From Siphonodentalium dalli (taxonomy: Eukaryota > Mollusca > Scaphopoda > Gadilida > Siphonodentaliidae), in NCBI GenBank assembly GCA_032622095.1, contig CP136063.1:206323934-206387933 (forward strand): a stretch of DNA of 64,000 nt. Direction: 5' to 3'. The notes beneath the pieces were generated by a model, which saw nothing but the letters and a program-made list of their open reading frames with translations, did not search any database and was not told where the DNA came from. Within the stretch, counting starts at the first letter, position 1. The number at the start of each line of letters is the position of its first letter. The translations under genes were made by a program, and so were the position numbers. Below are positions 22,625-33,023 of this stretch, in pieces.

Positions 22625-24175
22625 ATGTCGATTTGTGCTGTGGAAGGCTGTTCTAATTCATATTATCAGATACAGCGATGGATGAAAAGTACTTGTTCAA
22701 TTCATAAAACGGCACATATGCAATGTAATTGCCCTCGGCCATTCGCACTTGACCCATTTCCGACGGAGAAAAAAGACCCAGAAGGCCGAAAAGTGTGGTG
22801 TAAAAAATGTGTATCGAAAGGATCCAAAAACAGATAAAAATTGGAAACCACAGACTTACAGTGTGATTTGCTCAAAAAATTTTATTGGTGGTATGCCAAC
22901 TAAAGATAACCCTTATCCAGTTCTTGAAATGGGAAATGTTATCCAAAATAAAACACCAAGGAAACCTCCAGTCAAGAGAAAACTTATTCCTTCTACAGCC
23001 AAACGTACCACGCATGGTGCCACCAGTACTAATGATATTGACAGTCAACTTGAACGAAATCGTGCTGTGGGACTTGATCATTCCTACAATTTTAGATACA
23101 AGTGTAACTGCACTGAAACATGTTCGTGTGTTGGATGTATTGACAAAGAATGCCAGATAAGTAAACTTGTTGATAAAATTGATTTGTTAGAGTTTGAACT
23201 GAAAAATGCAAAGACTGTTATCAAAGACCAAACTTCTCTGTAACATCAATATTGAAGTCAGATAAGTCAGTCAGAGAATTTCTTGGAGTACCAAACAGAG
23301 CAGTGTTTCATAAAATTGTTCAATTTTCGATGGCAAAAGGTGAAAACATTCGATACTGGAGAGGGGCTCACCATGTTCTGGCTTCCAAAATTCAACCAAA
23401 AAAAAACTATCTAAAAAGGAAACCAGGACCAGGAAGAAAATTAAGCGTGTTACAGGAACTTGTAATTGTTTTTTTCTAAAACTCAGACAAGCATTGAATC
23501 ATGGATTTTTGGCATCCCTATTCAACATCAGCATAAGCCTTTGCTCGCAGATCATACCAACATGGATAAGATTTCTAGCACATAACTTTGCTTCATTGAT
23601 ACACAACCCAACAAGAGAGGAAGTTAAAAGGACCCGTCCAGAATCGTTCAAAGCACAGGTTCCCAGTGTGACCAGTATAATTGACTGCACAGAAGTTTTT
23701 ATTGAAACACCTAATAGTCGTGATGCACAGGCATTAACCTGGTCAGACTACAAACAACATAATACTGTGAAAATTCTTGTAGACATAACACCAACCGGAC
23801 AAATTCAGCTGATATCTAAAGCATGGGGTGGAAGAACCAGTGACAAACACATAGTTAATTATTCCGGATATTTAAATACAATTAAACGTGGTGATATAAT
23901 CCTGGGAGATTTCTCATTGCTGAGGAATTGATGGAACGAGGGGCGCGTCTATACATTCCTCCGGGGCAAGAGGTAGAGAACAGATGACTGCTGATGATGT
24001 GAAAAAGACAAAAATGATAGCTTGTCTTAGAATTCATGTAGAGCGTGCAATCAACAGACTCAAATGGTTTAAATTACTTTCTGGTATAATTCCAATCTCA
24101 CTGGTACCACATATTGATGATATATTCACCATTTGTGCAGCAATTGTGAATCTATATCCTCCGCTAGTAAAATAG
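22625..24175 (+). pseudogene. THAP-domain DDE transposase (DDE_Tnp_4 type), frameshifted
   Basis: The reading frame shifts at least four times across 1.55 kb. N-terminal THAP-like zinc finger about 22625-22930: CAVEGC, a conserved Trp, then CSKNFIGG, where the usual histidine of CxxHF is Asn. A short Cys-rich linker (CNCTETCSCVGC) is followed by a coiled segment. The transposase core at 23494-23931 has IIDCTEVFIETP, WSDYKQHNT, AWGGRTSDKH and GDIILGD, the DDE_Tnp_4 pattern with D-D aspartates; the final part, RIHVERAINRLKWFK (24035-24080), carries the catalytic Glu region. Closest in style to ISL2EU/IS4EU or Harbinger-related elements; I cannot decide which. The broken frames mean this copy is inactive. 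No convincing terminal repeats found. Confidence 0.85.
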
Positions 24176-24217
24176 ATATATCCACATGTATAATATAATA
24201 CATGAAAACGGTTTTCG

Positions 24218-24483
24218 TTAAAGGTACTCAATCTGATCAGATGCTCCTAAATTACTATTTCTTTGTCTTCGGGTAAAACAAATATTTGATTCGAGTCGAG
24301 GAACTCACCCATGTGGTCAAACGCATGGTGTGGGACAAAATTGTGGATGAAAATGGATGACTATTTGACAGTGGTTAGCATTATCTGGTTGCAATAAATC
24401 AATTCTGATAACTAAAGTGTATTTTGAAAAAATGTTGTATCTTAATGGTATAGGGACCGTCTGATCGGATTGGGTACCTTTAA
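24218..24483. mobile_element. TTAA-bounded MITE (AAGGTACTCAATC family), short copy
   Basis: Inverted ends TTAAAGGTACTCAATCTGATC and GATCGGATTGGGTACCTTTAA. Interior CCTAAATTACTATTTCTTTG and ATTTGATTCGAGTCGAGGAA are shared with the longer copy at 61479-61920. It begins about 43 bp after the THAP transposase relic, but there is no proof of linkage. Confidence 0.75.
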
Positions 24484-24966
24484 GTCAGAAAACTGCCATC
24501 TTGAGTAAAGGTAATTGTTATATCTTTAAAACTATAGTTTACACATGTACTGGTACTGAATCACTTTCTGGAACAAGATAACAAATGACTCGTATTTTTA
24601 GTTATGATCATTAAATTGTATTCTATACTTAGTAATTTACATTTGACCCAAGATGGCAGCTTTGCTAACTTGTTTAAAAGTCGCTTATGTTATACATGAA
24701 TATACTAATATCTGTATGCTGGCTTTGTTTATAATGCCATATGTGTTAATTCGTTGAATAAACCTGTATAAGACCAACATGTTGTCATGCATAGACAGAT
24801 AAGGTAAATAATTATTAGCTTTTTGCTATGCTATTTTAATTAGAATAAAACATGTCATAATATTAAAGGGGTGGACCGGTTTTAGTGGCAGAATCTGGTC
24901 AACATTACTAAAATATTTAATTCTTTTAAGAATTTTTGTTCTCTATGTTCTATTAAAAATTAGGTA

Positions 24967-25113
24967 CAGTAATGCCCAAAGTAATTGACCACTTAACCAC
25001 AGCAGCTCTCGGTGAGAGCTTTCCGATGAATGGCAACATATTTCCGACTAAATCCTGAAAAGTTACCCATAATTCTGCTGTGGTTAAGTGGTCAATTACT
25101 TTGGGCATTACTG
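24967..25113. mobile_element. TA-flanked foldback MITE (CAGTAATG family), short copy
   Basis: 147 bp; CAGTAATGCCCAAAGTAATT... is mirrored at the right end with TA on both sides. Shares GGCAACATATTTCCGACTAAATCC with the 7351-7536 copy. Confidence 0.85.
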
Positions 25114-25119
25114 TACCAG

Positions 25120-25530
25120 TACACATACTGATTTAGTACATGTACAATGTTTAGATAACTGGTAATTCAAGATATATCCCAAATATAATGAAATCCAAAT
25201 TATTGGAGTTGACATTGTAAGATTATTATACATATTATGCATAATCGATTGTGTAAAAAAAAAGATATACCGGTAATACTATAACAAGATATATCATTTT
25301 GTCAATAATGTCATGCAACTGATGCTCTACTGGTAATGGCACATGTATGCGCTTACTCATGGTATTTACTCGGAATACATTTTGCTCTCCAATGTGTATA
25401 TTACTAAATGTTGACAAATTTCACACAATTCTTTTTCTTTTTCTATTTTAACAGCAAAACCCACCGCAACTTACTGTGTCTTTAACAAGATCATCATGGA
25501 TGTATCATTTTCTTTAACTTGAAAAAGAAT
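25120..25530. other. No gene recognised
   Basis: AT-rich, no motif-bearing frame. An acceptor-like TTTTAACAG at 25445-25453 is followed by TAA-rich sequence and was not accepted as an exon. Confidence 0.4.
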
Positions 25531-25535
25531 GGAGG

Positions 25536-25870
25536 TGTCATCGTCCCGTCGATAAAAACACTACTTTTACCATCAGAAAACAAGTTCAAACTTCTATTTT
25601 ACTATTTAGTATATATTAGACTAACATTTTCTGCAATAATCCGTCACCCAAACATGAAAATGTGAACATAATGCTAGTTTTTCTGTTAAGATTTTCGAAG
25701 ATTTTCGTTCGGCGGAATGCAGATTTTTCAAGAATGCGAATGTCATCGTCCCGTCGATAAAAACACTACTTTTATCAGCAGAAAACAAGTGCAAACTTCT
25801 ATTTTACTATTTAGTATATACTAGACAAACATTTTCTGCAATAATCCGTCACCCAAACATGAAAATGTAA
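25536..25870 (+). repeat. Direct duplication with 205-bp period
   Basis: TGTCATCGTCCCGTCGATAA begins at 25536 and 25741, each continuing for about 130 bp with few differences through TCCGTCACCCAAACATGAAA. Confidence 0.85.
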
Positions 25871-26085
25871 ACGAAATATGACTTTTAGTGTTTAGATTAT
25901 CGTCCCAGAAGAGATAAATTTCCCTAATTTCGACGCTTCGTTATTCGAACGCCCACCGTTCAGCATACGCTCAATTTTATCACATTCGTATAGAGTAGAT
26001 GCCAATAAACATGTTGAGACCATGTTTGTGGCAACTTTGTGCCTCTAAACTCTTTCATTTCCGAATAAAATGACTTTTAACTATT

Positions 26086-26160
26086 CGTTCCGTCCCGTCC
26101 CGTCTTTTAGACAAATCGTTCCGTCCCGTCCCGGAAAATCGTCCCGTCCCGTCTTTTAGT
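26086..26160 (+). repeat. CGTCCCGTCCCG short repeats
   Basis: Three imperfect units of TCGTYCCGTCCCGTC with intervening TTTTAG. The minus-strand 121-codon frame over this area is a repeat artefact. Confidence 0.7.
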
Positions 26161-26453
26161 AGATCCCGAGTTTTGATCCAAAATATTTTTCGCATTACGA
26201 ATACATGGCCGACCGTTTCGTCACACTCACCTCGTCTCCCGGAGTATGAATCTATTCCCGTCCAAATACTTCCAATAGCCCAATTATAGTTATCAATGGA
26301 CTTAGTGTGCATAACTGTAATTAAATATTCAGGTAAAATAGGAATTCCCCGCATTCCAAATACCTTGGAATTGCCATAATTAAAATTTGACTGCGAGCTA
26401 AAAGGGAAATCCCCTATCACAAATATAGAAGCAGATCGGTGCTCTCAAGCTAG

Positions 26454-26559
26454 CCTGTGATTGGCTGGGTTTCAACGATTCTGATTGGTTGCAAACTTTG
26501 TGCCACCAGGTGCCCTGAGATGGGTATAAAAGGAGGTCTCAGACCGGAGAACCTCAGTC
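26454..26559 (+). promoter_or_regulatory. TATA/Inr promoter with two inverted CCAAT boxes
   Basis: TATAAAAG at 26525-26532 lies 31 bp before an initiator-like TCAGTC whose A is at 26556. Two ATTGG (inverted CCAAT) boxes lie upstream in GTGATTGGCTGG (about 26457-26468) and CTGATTGGTTGC (about 26480-26491), with an E-box CAGGTG at about 26507. Spacing is that of a strong RNA polymerase II core promoter. The ORF at 26609 starts 53 bp downstream of the predicted start. Confidence 0.65.
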
Positions 26560-26608
26560 GTTCACAACCGGTCGGACCACCAGAGAGTTAGGATCGCCAC
26601 CTCTCAGG

Positions 26609-27352
26609 ATGACTACGCCACCGATAATCCCGAATGCTATCACAACAATGCTGGACTCCATGCATGTCGCGCCTTGTGTGAGCTGGTCACTCCATGCACA
26701 CAAAGGCGGATACCAGTTGGTTTTGGACTTCCAGTCCTGCCCGGCAAAGCCCTTATCAGGGCTCTCTACCGGGAAAGGACTGGAAACTACCAAACCAGCC
26801 AGGAAGAAGCGAAAGAAAAAGACTCCATCCAGGAAAAAGAGAGACACAGAGAGACTGGCTGTGTGGAAAAAGAGGAAATCGACTGATGCCACACCAGGCG
26901 ACACCTCCCACGCAGCCGAGATCGATGCACCGCCCGAAGTGGTAATGGACTCTCCATCGCCACGGATAAACGCGGACACCTCCCTTTTCAACCCAAAGAC
27001 GCCGGATTACACCGAACCGGAGTCTTCACCTGCATCTCCTACAGCAAACACAGCACAAACATCCGACCCCGAAGATACATCTGACTCCGACTCCGAAGAC
27101 ACATCTGACTCCAACCCCGACGACACATCTGATTCCGACTCCGACGACACATCCGACTCCGAAGAAGAAGAAAGACAAGAGGACATTTTTGAAATTTTTG
27201 CGAGAGCAAAAGAAGAATTAAGACAAGCCGATTTAATACTCGACGATTATCATAAGACGACTAGTCCGACTCCCAGTTTGCAAACATCACCATCCGAACC
27301 ACCGCCAAAAAAGAGAAATAGACATAGAAAGAAACAAAACAACCGCCGCTAA
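26609..27352 (+). CDS. 247-aa charged protein, possibly the 5' ORF of a retroelement
   Basis: Begins at an ATG with A at -3, just after the promoter. Residues 1-50 are mixed, with WSLHAHKGGYQLVLDFQ looking like beta structure. Residues 64-90 are very basic (KPARKKRKKKTPSRKKRD, then RLAVWKKRK). Residues 120-175 are Ser/Thr/Pro-rich with an acidic repeat (DTSDSDSE-type units, four copies). The C terminus returns to basic (PPPKKRNRHRKKQNNRR). From memory, the pattern of a short beta-like segment followed by KKKTPSRKKRD recurs in repeat-linked ORFs of cnidarians and lophotrochozoans, so a gag/ORF1-like nucleic-acid-binding role is an inference. No reverse transcriptase follows. A host nuclear protein is an alternative. 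Confidence 0.55.
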   Translation: MTTPPIIPNAITTMLDSMHVAPCVSWSLHAHKGGYQLVLDFQSCPAKPLSGLSTGKGLETTKPARKKRKKKTPSRKKRDTERLAVWKKRKSTDATPGDTSHAAEIDAPPEVVMDSPSPRINADTSLFNPKTPDYTEPESSPASPTANTAQTSDPEDTSDSDSEDTSDSNPDDTSDSDSDDTSDSEEEERQEDIFEIFARAKEELRQADLILDDYHKTTSPTPSLQTSPSEPPPKKRNRHRKKQNNRR

Positions 27353-27555
27353 TACTCCTCCACCACGCTTTTCCGCCTTGCCTCCAACCACGACAGCCTC
27401 AATGATCGATTTTCATCGAAGAAATCAAGAAAGGGTGAAGGGAATTGCACAATGCGTTCCGACCATCCTACCCGGCCTGCGGCCGGAAACTACACAACAA
27501 CGAGAACCTCAGTTGGGTCACGGCTCAATTCAATTCAATGTAAGCTAGCTCGAAG

Positions 27556-27567
27556 CCTATATAAGAG
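27556..27567 (+). promoter_or_regulatory. Second TATA-like box
   Basis: GCCTATATAAGAGC resembles a consensus TATA box and lies about 205 bp after the 247-aa ORF, before the duplicated stem-loop module. Function unproven. Confidence 0.35.
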
Positions 27568-27655
27568 CTCGAAGCAAAAGCTCGAATCTTTAAGATCGAA
27601 GCATAAAAGCTTAATTAATTAAGGTGTTACCCTAAGTGGTAACCTTGGAAGTGCA

Positions 27656-27783
27656 TAGAGACTAAGTGGGCAGTTTTACGAGGTTAAAACTGCCAAAGTC
27701 CTTCCACGGGCAGAACTTGAACAGACAGTTAGCTGGAAACTGTCGGTCTCTATTGTGTTTACAGATTGGCAAGGCCAAGTCTG
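27656..27783 (+). ncRNA. Structured stem-loop module, unit 1
   Basis: Outer stem TAGAGAC/GTCTCTA (27656 and 27746-27752) encloses a 10-bp hairpin GGCAGTTTTA-cgagg-TTAAAACTGCC and a second one GACAGTT-AACTGTC. It is followed by CAGATTGGC-GGCCAAGTCTG. Repeated at 27793-27903. It could be a structured untranslated or non-coding RNA; transcription is not shown. Confidence 0.45.
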
Positions 27784-27792
27784 TGTAGTGTA

Positions 27793-27903
27793 TAGAGACT
27801 AAGTGTGCAGTTTTACGAGGTTAAAACTGACAAAGTCCTGCCACGGGTAGAACTTGAACTGTCAGTCTCTATTAATATTTACAGATTGGCAAGGCCAAGT
27901 CTG
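27793..27903 (+). ncRNA. Structured stem-loop module, unit 2
   Basis: Same order of stems as unit 1 (TAGAGAC, CAGTTTTA-cgagg-TTAAAACTG, GTCTCTA, CAGATTGGC-GGCCAAGTCTG) but lacks the GACAGTT hairpin by a deletion of about 24 nt. Period to unit 1 is 137 bp. Confidence 0.45.
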
Positions 27904-28480
27904 TGTAACTGGTGATAGTTAGGGGTATAGTGTAGTGTTTCCCTTGAGCACTTAGAAAAATAAGGTGGTGGCAGCAATTTAAGTAGAATCAAACCCAGAC
28001 ATTAAAATCCCCTTGGGCGTCTGGGCGACCCACGAGTCGGAATCATATTCCTTTTTATGGCATGCAGTCGTTAGACCGCTCGGTTAGTTTATACCCCCGG
28101 TTGCATGTTACAGATGTATTCACTCGTCACTGCCACTAGAATATCATATCGGCCCAGATTGCTGACGGCATTATGTAACAACAGAAATGAAGCCTCCTCT
28201 CATAGAGCCAAGACAATAAGTTATTTGGTGATTAGAGTGTTGTGTTAAATTACGTATTATTCTAGCAGTTCTTGGTACCGAAAGGGACAAAACAAATTAA
28301 ACCACTCCATTGTTTTTGTCATCTTTTAATTGTTACTCACATTCTCCATACAATGAAGATGATGATATGTGAAATTCAAAATGTTTCGCCAGATAGATCC
28401 AGAGAAAATCTTTGTTGAAAAGATCTTGCCATTTTGACTGGATTTATGCAAAACGTGCGTCTCCCACTTAAGACATTCAA
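27904..28480. other. No gene recognised
   Basis: Contains AACCCAGACATTAAAATCCC next to CCTTGGGCGTCTGGG, which form a short inverted pair (CCCAGAC/GTCTGGG) at about 27992-28027. It may be the 3' end of the element that starts near 26.4 kb. Confidence 0.3.
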
Positions 28481-28788
28481 CCTTTGGTTGGACGGATCGT
28501 GCTCCAAACGTACATGCATGTAGTCACTCGCTGCATGGCGAGAAATTCCACACCATTACAAATTATATCATACGGCTGGTATGATCTACACTGAAATATC
28601 TGGGTTCGTATTCACCAAATGGGTTTATTTTATAAACCGGGTGCTATGCTATGATATGCGCATGTTTTTTTTTATGTAACCGGTGATCAACAGTAGTCAA
28701 ATCCCTTTTATTGGAAAATCCAATACAACGTCGATATTTCTCCGTAAAACGACCACAGATGGCTTCGAGTTGAGCCTCACCCGGTATA

Positions 28789-28845
<57 letters not shown>

Positions 28846-29180
28846 ATGAAAACGAACCATGTGGTTGTCTGAAAACATAGTATGACAAACGACTAAATGC
28901 TCACAAGATATCAGTTTCGTCTCACCTGCAATTAACATGACTTCGGTATCATCGATATTCCTTACGAAACCACTTGCTGTCGTCAAGTCATCCTGGTGCC
29001 ATATGACGTCCCGACATGCACCGCTCTAATGGCACAATACGAACCACACAATATAATCAATCGAACCTCTCTCGCGTGGCATAAACCAGAGGTTGCATGT
29101 ATTTCCCTTGCCAGCCATTCGTATGGGAACAATGTCCCATATGTAACAATATGTAACGATTGGAATGAACTCAATGTTGC
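28480..29180. repeat. Uninterrupted copy of the dispersed repeat split at 2.7-7.2 kb
   Basis: Segments match 2744-2815, 3150-3225, 3945-4090 and 6880-7190 in order. This copy shows the state without the insertions, apart from an expanded (AT)n at 28793-28842 exactly where the other copy took two insertions. No coding frame is shared between the copies. Confidence 0.7.
28793..28842. repeat. (AT)n microsatellite
   Basis: About 25 perfect AT units. Confidence 0.95.
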
Positions 29181-29284
29181 AGTTTCGTGAAAAGGAACAA
29201 CTTTATCACAGCATCCGTCGCCCATGAAACAATACAGAGCGTTAATTGTTAGTCTGTCCCTTGTGTTGTAGCAATAAAGAGCGT

Positions 29285-29455
29285 GGGGGGCCTCGCATAC
29301 ATATAAGACAATGCAATGGCCAATAATATTGCCTTGACCTTGTAAGACAGTGCTTTCTATTATATATGCGAGGCTCCCTGTGGGAGACACGCATATATAA
29401 GAAAATGCACTGGCACAGGGTCTGTAATGCTGCACCAGCGCAGCTCCCGTCATTC
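29285..29455. mobile_element. Degenerate hairpin MITE, CTCCC-apex type
   Basis: Half of a first module (CCTCGCATACATATAAGACA), then a complete module at about 29345-29415 with apex CTCCC-TGT-GGGAG, then GCTGCACCAGCGCAGCTCCCGTCAT as in the 19.3, 60.2 and 62.2-kb relatives. The TTAA borders are lost. Confidence 0.6.
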
Positions 29456-29466
29456 GTGTATTCCAG

Positions 29467-29536
29467 AAAGACTTACTGAATTAGAAATCATAGAACAATT
29501 TGAAGAAACTGCAAGCAGCGCCCCTCCGAGTCCGCC
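29467..29536 (+). other. Candidate internal exon, 70 bp
   Basis: Bounded by TATTCCAG at 29459-29466 and GTAAGTAT from 29537, open in one frame (RLTELEIIEQFEETASSAPP...). The polypyrimidine tract is short and the block touches a degenerate MITE, so a chance match is possible. No partner exon was seen. Confidence 0.25.
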
Positions 29537-29589
29537 GTAAGTATACTCCATAGAACACGGTCAGAGACCTGATACTATAAGCTAGATCA

Positions 29590-29836
29590 CTGGGTCGCGG
29601 CCGTATTGAATACATCCAGCTCCGCTCCGTGGTTTCAGAGAGATTCTTCCAGCCCCGATTCCGTGGTTTTAGTGCTACTGGTCAAAGTTTTGGAGTAGCA
29701 TTTCCATATATGGAGATTTTAAATTATTCATGACTTCCATATATGGAATGCTACTCCAAAACTTCGACATGTATAGCACAACGACGGAACAGGACCTGGT
29801 GGATCCATTATGGCCGCGAGTTAGTGACAGATCGTA
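29590..29836. mobile_element. Foldback element with TCCATATATGGA core palindromes
   Basis: The arms contain GTAGCATTTCCATATATGGA and the mirror TTCCATATATGGAATGCTAC around a 20-bp centre, then CCGTGGTTT/CACAACGACGG and GGCCGTATTGAAT/CCATTATGGCC further out. Half copy at 12941-13075. Confidence 0.6.
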
Positions 29837-29895
29837 TCCCGTGTAGGCGGGGTTTCGCTATGTTTAGACATGGGAATTCCAATGAAAAGTCGTAC

Positions 29896-31000
29896 TAGAG
29901 AGGTTTCGCAACTCGCGGATATATTTACGACTACTGTTAGCTATTTATAGTCGTGAATTTCATGTAGCCCCAAAAAAATCCGTTTCGCAAAACGAACGAC
30001 GACTATTTCGGGTTACTAAATGTGGCAATACATTGATCGCGCGCAGTGATATTTTCTCTTATAACACGATATACCATGCAGATAAGCAGAACGCGGCCAT
30101 TAATGTTCTATTCAATTTAGAATAGTTGTCCGACGTTTGAATCGTGATGGTTAGTTCAGACTGGAATTAACCACGCCTCTCCAGTTACGTCCTAGTTATT
30201 GTTGCTAGCTCTTACACACAATAAAAAGGTGGTGTAGTATAACCTTGTTTAAAGACAAACTCAAAAGTCACAAAAATTAATGTTATCTAAAGTCGAATGT
30301 TAAGATAAACATTACAAGCTATAAGCTATTGAGAAAGTTTCAATCGACGGCTCGAGTTTCGGGAAACGGATTTTTATATCGTTATATTTATATTTCCACC
30401 GTTGCTATTAACATTGCTTCGGCATTGAAGCGCTATCGGCTACGGAAACATTATTGCTGGTTTTCCGCTCAAATCTGGTTCCTTTTTTAAATCTCACGAC
30501 TGTCACTTTTACAAGATGCGCACAAACACCTAGGCATCTTGAAAACCTCGGTAAGAAGCTTTAGTATCGTGTTAAACGGTACCGAGTTTTAAAACACACG
30601 TAAATGTACAATCGGGAGCTTCTTTGTTTAGGAAGTAATTGGCCTTTAACTTCATTTGACGTAACACATTTGGTCAGTTACCGCTGTCTGCATATGTCAA
30701 TAATCTGAGATTCGTCAATTAACTGTGTGTGCATCTTTAATACCCTTCCAGTGCCAAGTCCGATTTTTGTATCAACCCATATTTCCTTGATCATTTTTCA
30801 AATTTATTGATTATAATAATGTGATACATTGATGGAAAGAGCTCTTACAGCTCTTAAATGCAGTTTTTGCTGTACAGACTGAAGAAACTGATGCCCTAGC
30901 TATACGTTGCGGCTATTGACATATCACAGCTACAGTTAGAGCGTGCGCATAATTTGATGACGACATAGTACCCTATCCGTGGGTTTGAGAAACCTCTCTA
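29896..31000. mobile_element. 1.1-kb element with short inverted ends
   Basis: TAGAGAGGTTTCGCAACTCG at the left and its imperfect reverse complement ending at 31000 (GGGTTTGAGAAACCTCTCTA). No transposase frame and no clear target duplication; the interior is unrecognised. Confidence 0.4.
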
Positions 31001-31160
31001 TTGCAAATTGCAATTATTGTAGGCGATGGAAATATAATCCAGGAGCTAGTTTTTTATTATTTTTTTTTTTATTATTTCTCAACAATGGAGTTGTTTGTGG
31101 GCATTCTAGATCATGCCATTAATCTCAACTCTATCAACATGCACGCCCGTAGAGACCATA

Positions 31161-31619
31161 TGTGACCCGCCATATCAAATCCAGTCGGAAGTCGGAATTT
31201 TTTTACCCTGTGCCAATGCATTCTCTTATATATGCGAGTCGACCATAGGTCGCCTGGTATATATAAGAGAATGCATTGGCCTAACAATTTTTTACAATTT
31301 TAATAATTTGTTCTTGTATTCTTTAACAATTTTATAATTTCACCCATACAGAGCCCCAGACAAATATGAGCAGACGACACTCTTATATGTGCTTCTATAT
31401 ATGTGTGGGGCTCCCTGGAGTAATGGATGTCTTTTTTATTTTATGTCCTAAAAATTGTAAGAAACATTTATTTAAAAAACATGATAAAACATTGTTAAGC
31501 TAATGCATTCTCTTATATATGCGAGGCGACCTATGGTCGACTCGCATATATAAGAGAATGCATTGGCACAGGGTAAAACAAATCCCGACTTCCGACTGGA
31601 TTTGGTATGGCGGGTCACA
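31161..31619. mobile_element. TA-flanked MITE with paired hairpins (TGTGACCCGCC family), full copy
   Basis: 459 bp, TA at 31159-31160 and 31620-31621. Modules at 31212-31280 and 31499-31567. Lacks the long TA tract of the 16.0-kb copy, otherwise colinear. Confidence 0.88.
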
Positions 31620-31659
31620 TATTCCATGCACCTGTCATTGGAAAAGGTCAAATCATTAC

Positions 31660-31770
31660 TACATGATTAGTTATGTTTGATGACAAATCACTGTAACAGT
31701 TTTGTTTACATAATCTTTTCAACACGCGAACGTTCGTTATTGAATAACTATCAGTAGGGTCTAATGAATA
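31660..31770 (-). repeat. Relic of GPCR 3' flanking DNA
   Basis: GACAAATCACTGTAACAGTTTTGTTTACATAA and CGTTATTGAATAACTATCAG parallel 48420-48500 just downstream of GPCR copy 4 and 52865-52935. No receptor frame is attached. Confidence 0.5.
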
Positions 31771-32091
31771 TAAGTAACATGTTGATATATTTCTGCATGC
31801 ACTGGAAATCTTGTTGACTATTCAGCGGTTGAGTAACCAATACTCAACAATGATAAATCAGTAGATCTGTTAAATTCTGTTTGCCTTCGGATTTAATAAA
31901 CACGTTGATTAAAATTATAGGAACAATAACTCAATTTAAAATACTGTACATTTTCAATGGTATCATTTTCGATATGTCTAATCTACGTTACCACATTATT
32001 TTGTTATATATAAATGCAACATTGAGATAGGAGGAGATGGCCGATAGGTAAATCATAACTTCATATATGTTCATCACCTCATTAAAGGCAC

Positions 32092-32575
32092 GTGAGGCCT
32101 TAATTGTCGAAAATATTAATATTTGTTCCAAACACCGTAAACATTAAAACGCATACAGTTTCGTTCATATATACCATGACCATTGCGTAAACAGCATGTT
32201 ATCATAAATACCTACTATATTTTACCCAAGCAAGAGCCTGATTGGGTTACAGCGGACAGCACAATGCTACTGGCTAATCACACACAAATGGCATAAACGC
32301 TCTTTATTAGTTCCATATCAGGAATTCACCAACAAAGAACGCTCTTTATGTTTACCATCATAATATAAACAAACACCAGAAAAGTAACTTTTTATGCTTT
32401 TGTTTACATAACAATGGTTAAACATATGAGAATAACATACTGTTTATGCGATATTTCTTATTTAGATACGGACAAAGTCTGTCTACATTTTGATGTTCTT
32501 TCTGTTTGTGGCGGTTTTTGACGGGTGGAAATATTTTCACAGGATACCCACCGCCAAGGCCAACCGTACCTTTAA
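32092..32575 (+). mobile_element. TTAAAGGCACG-family MITE, copy 2
   Basis: 484 bp. Ends TTAAAGGCACGTGAGGCCTTA and CAACCGTACCTTTAA. Same subfamily as the inverted copy at 47801-48302. Confidence 0.85.
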
Positions 32576-32579
32576 ACAT

Positions 32580-33020
32580 TTCGAAGACGAGGTTCTGATT
32601 TCATGGACACCACAGACAATCCAGACATGAACCATATGAATCAAATCATATCACAGAATAATTAATATCTTACAACAGAGAATTATCAGATATTATATCG
32701 GAAATTTCCGGGCTGTGATATACGTCCTGAGGAGGACGAGTGGTCCTGACTGACTGGCGGACTTCCGCTTCTAGCGGGGACTGACCCCGACAGGCAATTT
32801 GACCATCTCGTCGGGGTGCTCCAGTCGATAAGAGTGGTCCGCAATAGCCCCGGACCAAAAAAAAAATCATTAATTTCCCGATATGTCCTATTTTGATTCA
32901 GTCGCTGATTCATCCAGTTCAGTTTCGAGAATACTCCCAACAAATATTCCTGTTCGACCCATTTTCTTAACTAAGAAAACTGATGATTGCTCAATGTTAG
33001 CTCCATGTTTCTGTCAAAGT
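32580..33020. other. GC-rich patch, no gene recognised
   Basis: 32735-32850 is GC-rich (TCTAGCGGGGACTGACCCCG, TCGTCGGGGTGCTCCAGTCG) with overlapping short frames on the minus strand and no motif. It lies between two inverted MITE copies. Confidence 0.35.
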
Positions 33021-33023
33021 CGA

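Noticed and set aside
26055-26420. 121-codon minus-strand frame
   Set aside because: Its C-terminal half is the translation of CGTCCCGTCCCG repeats; no domain in the rest.
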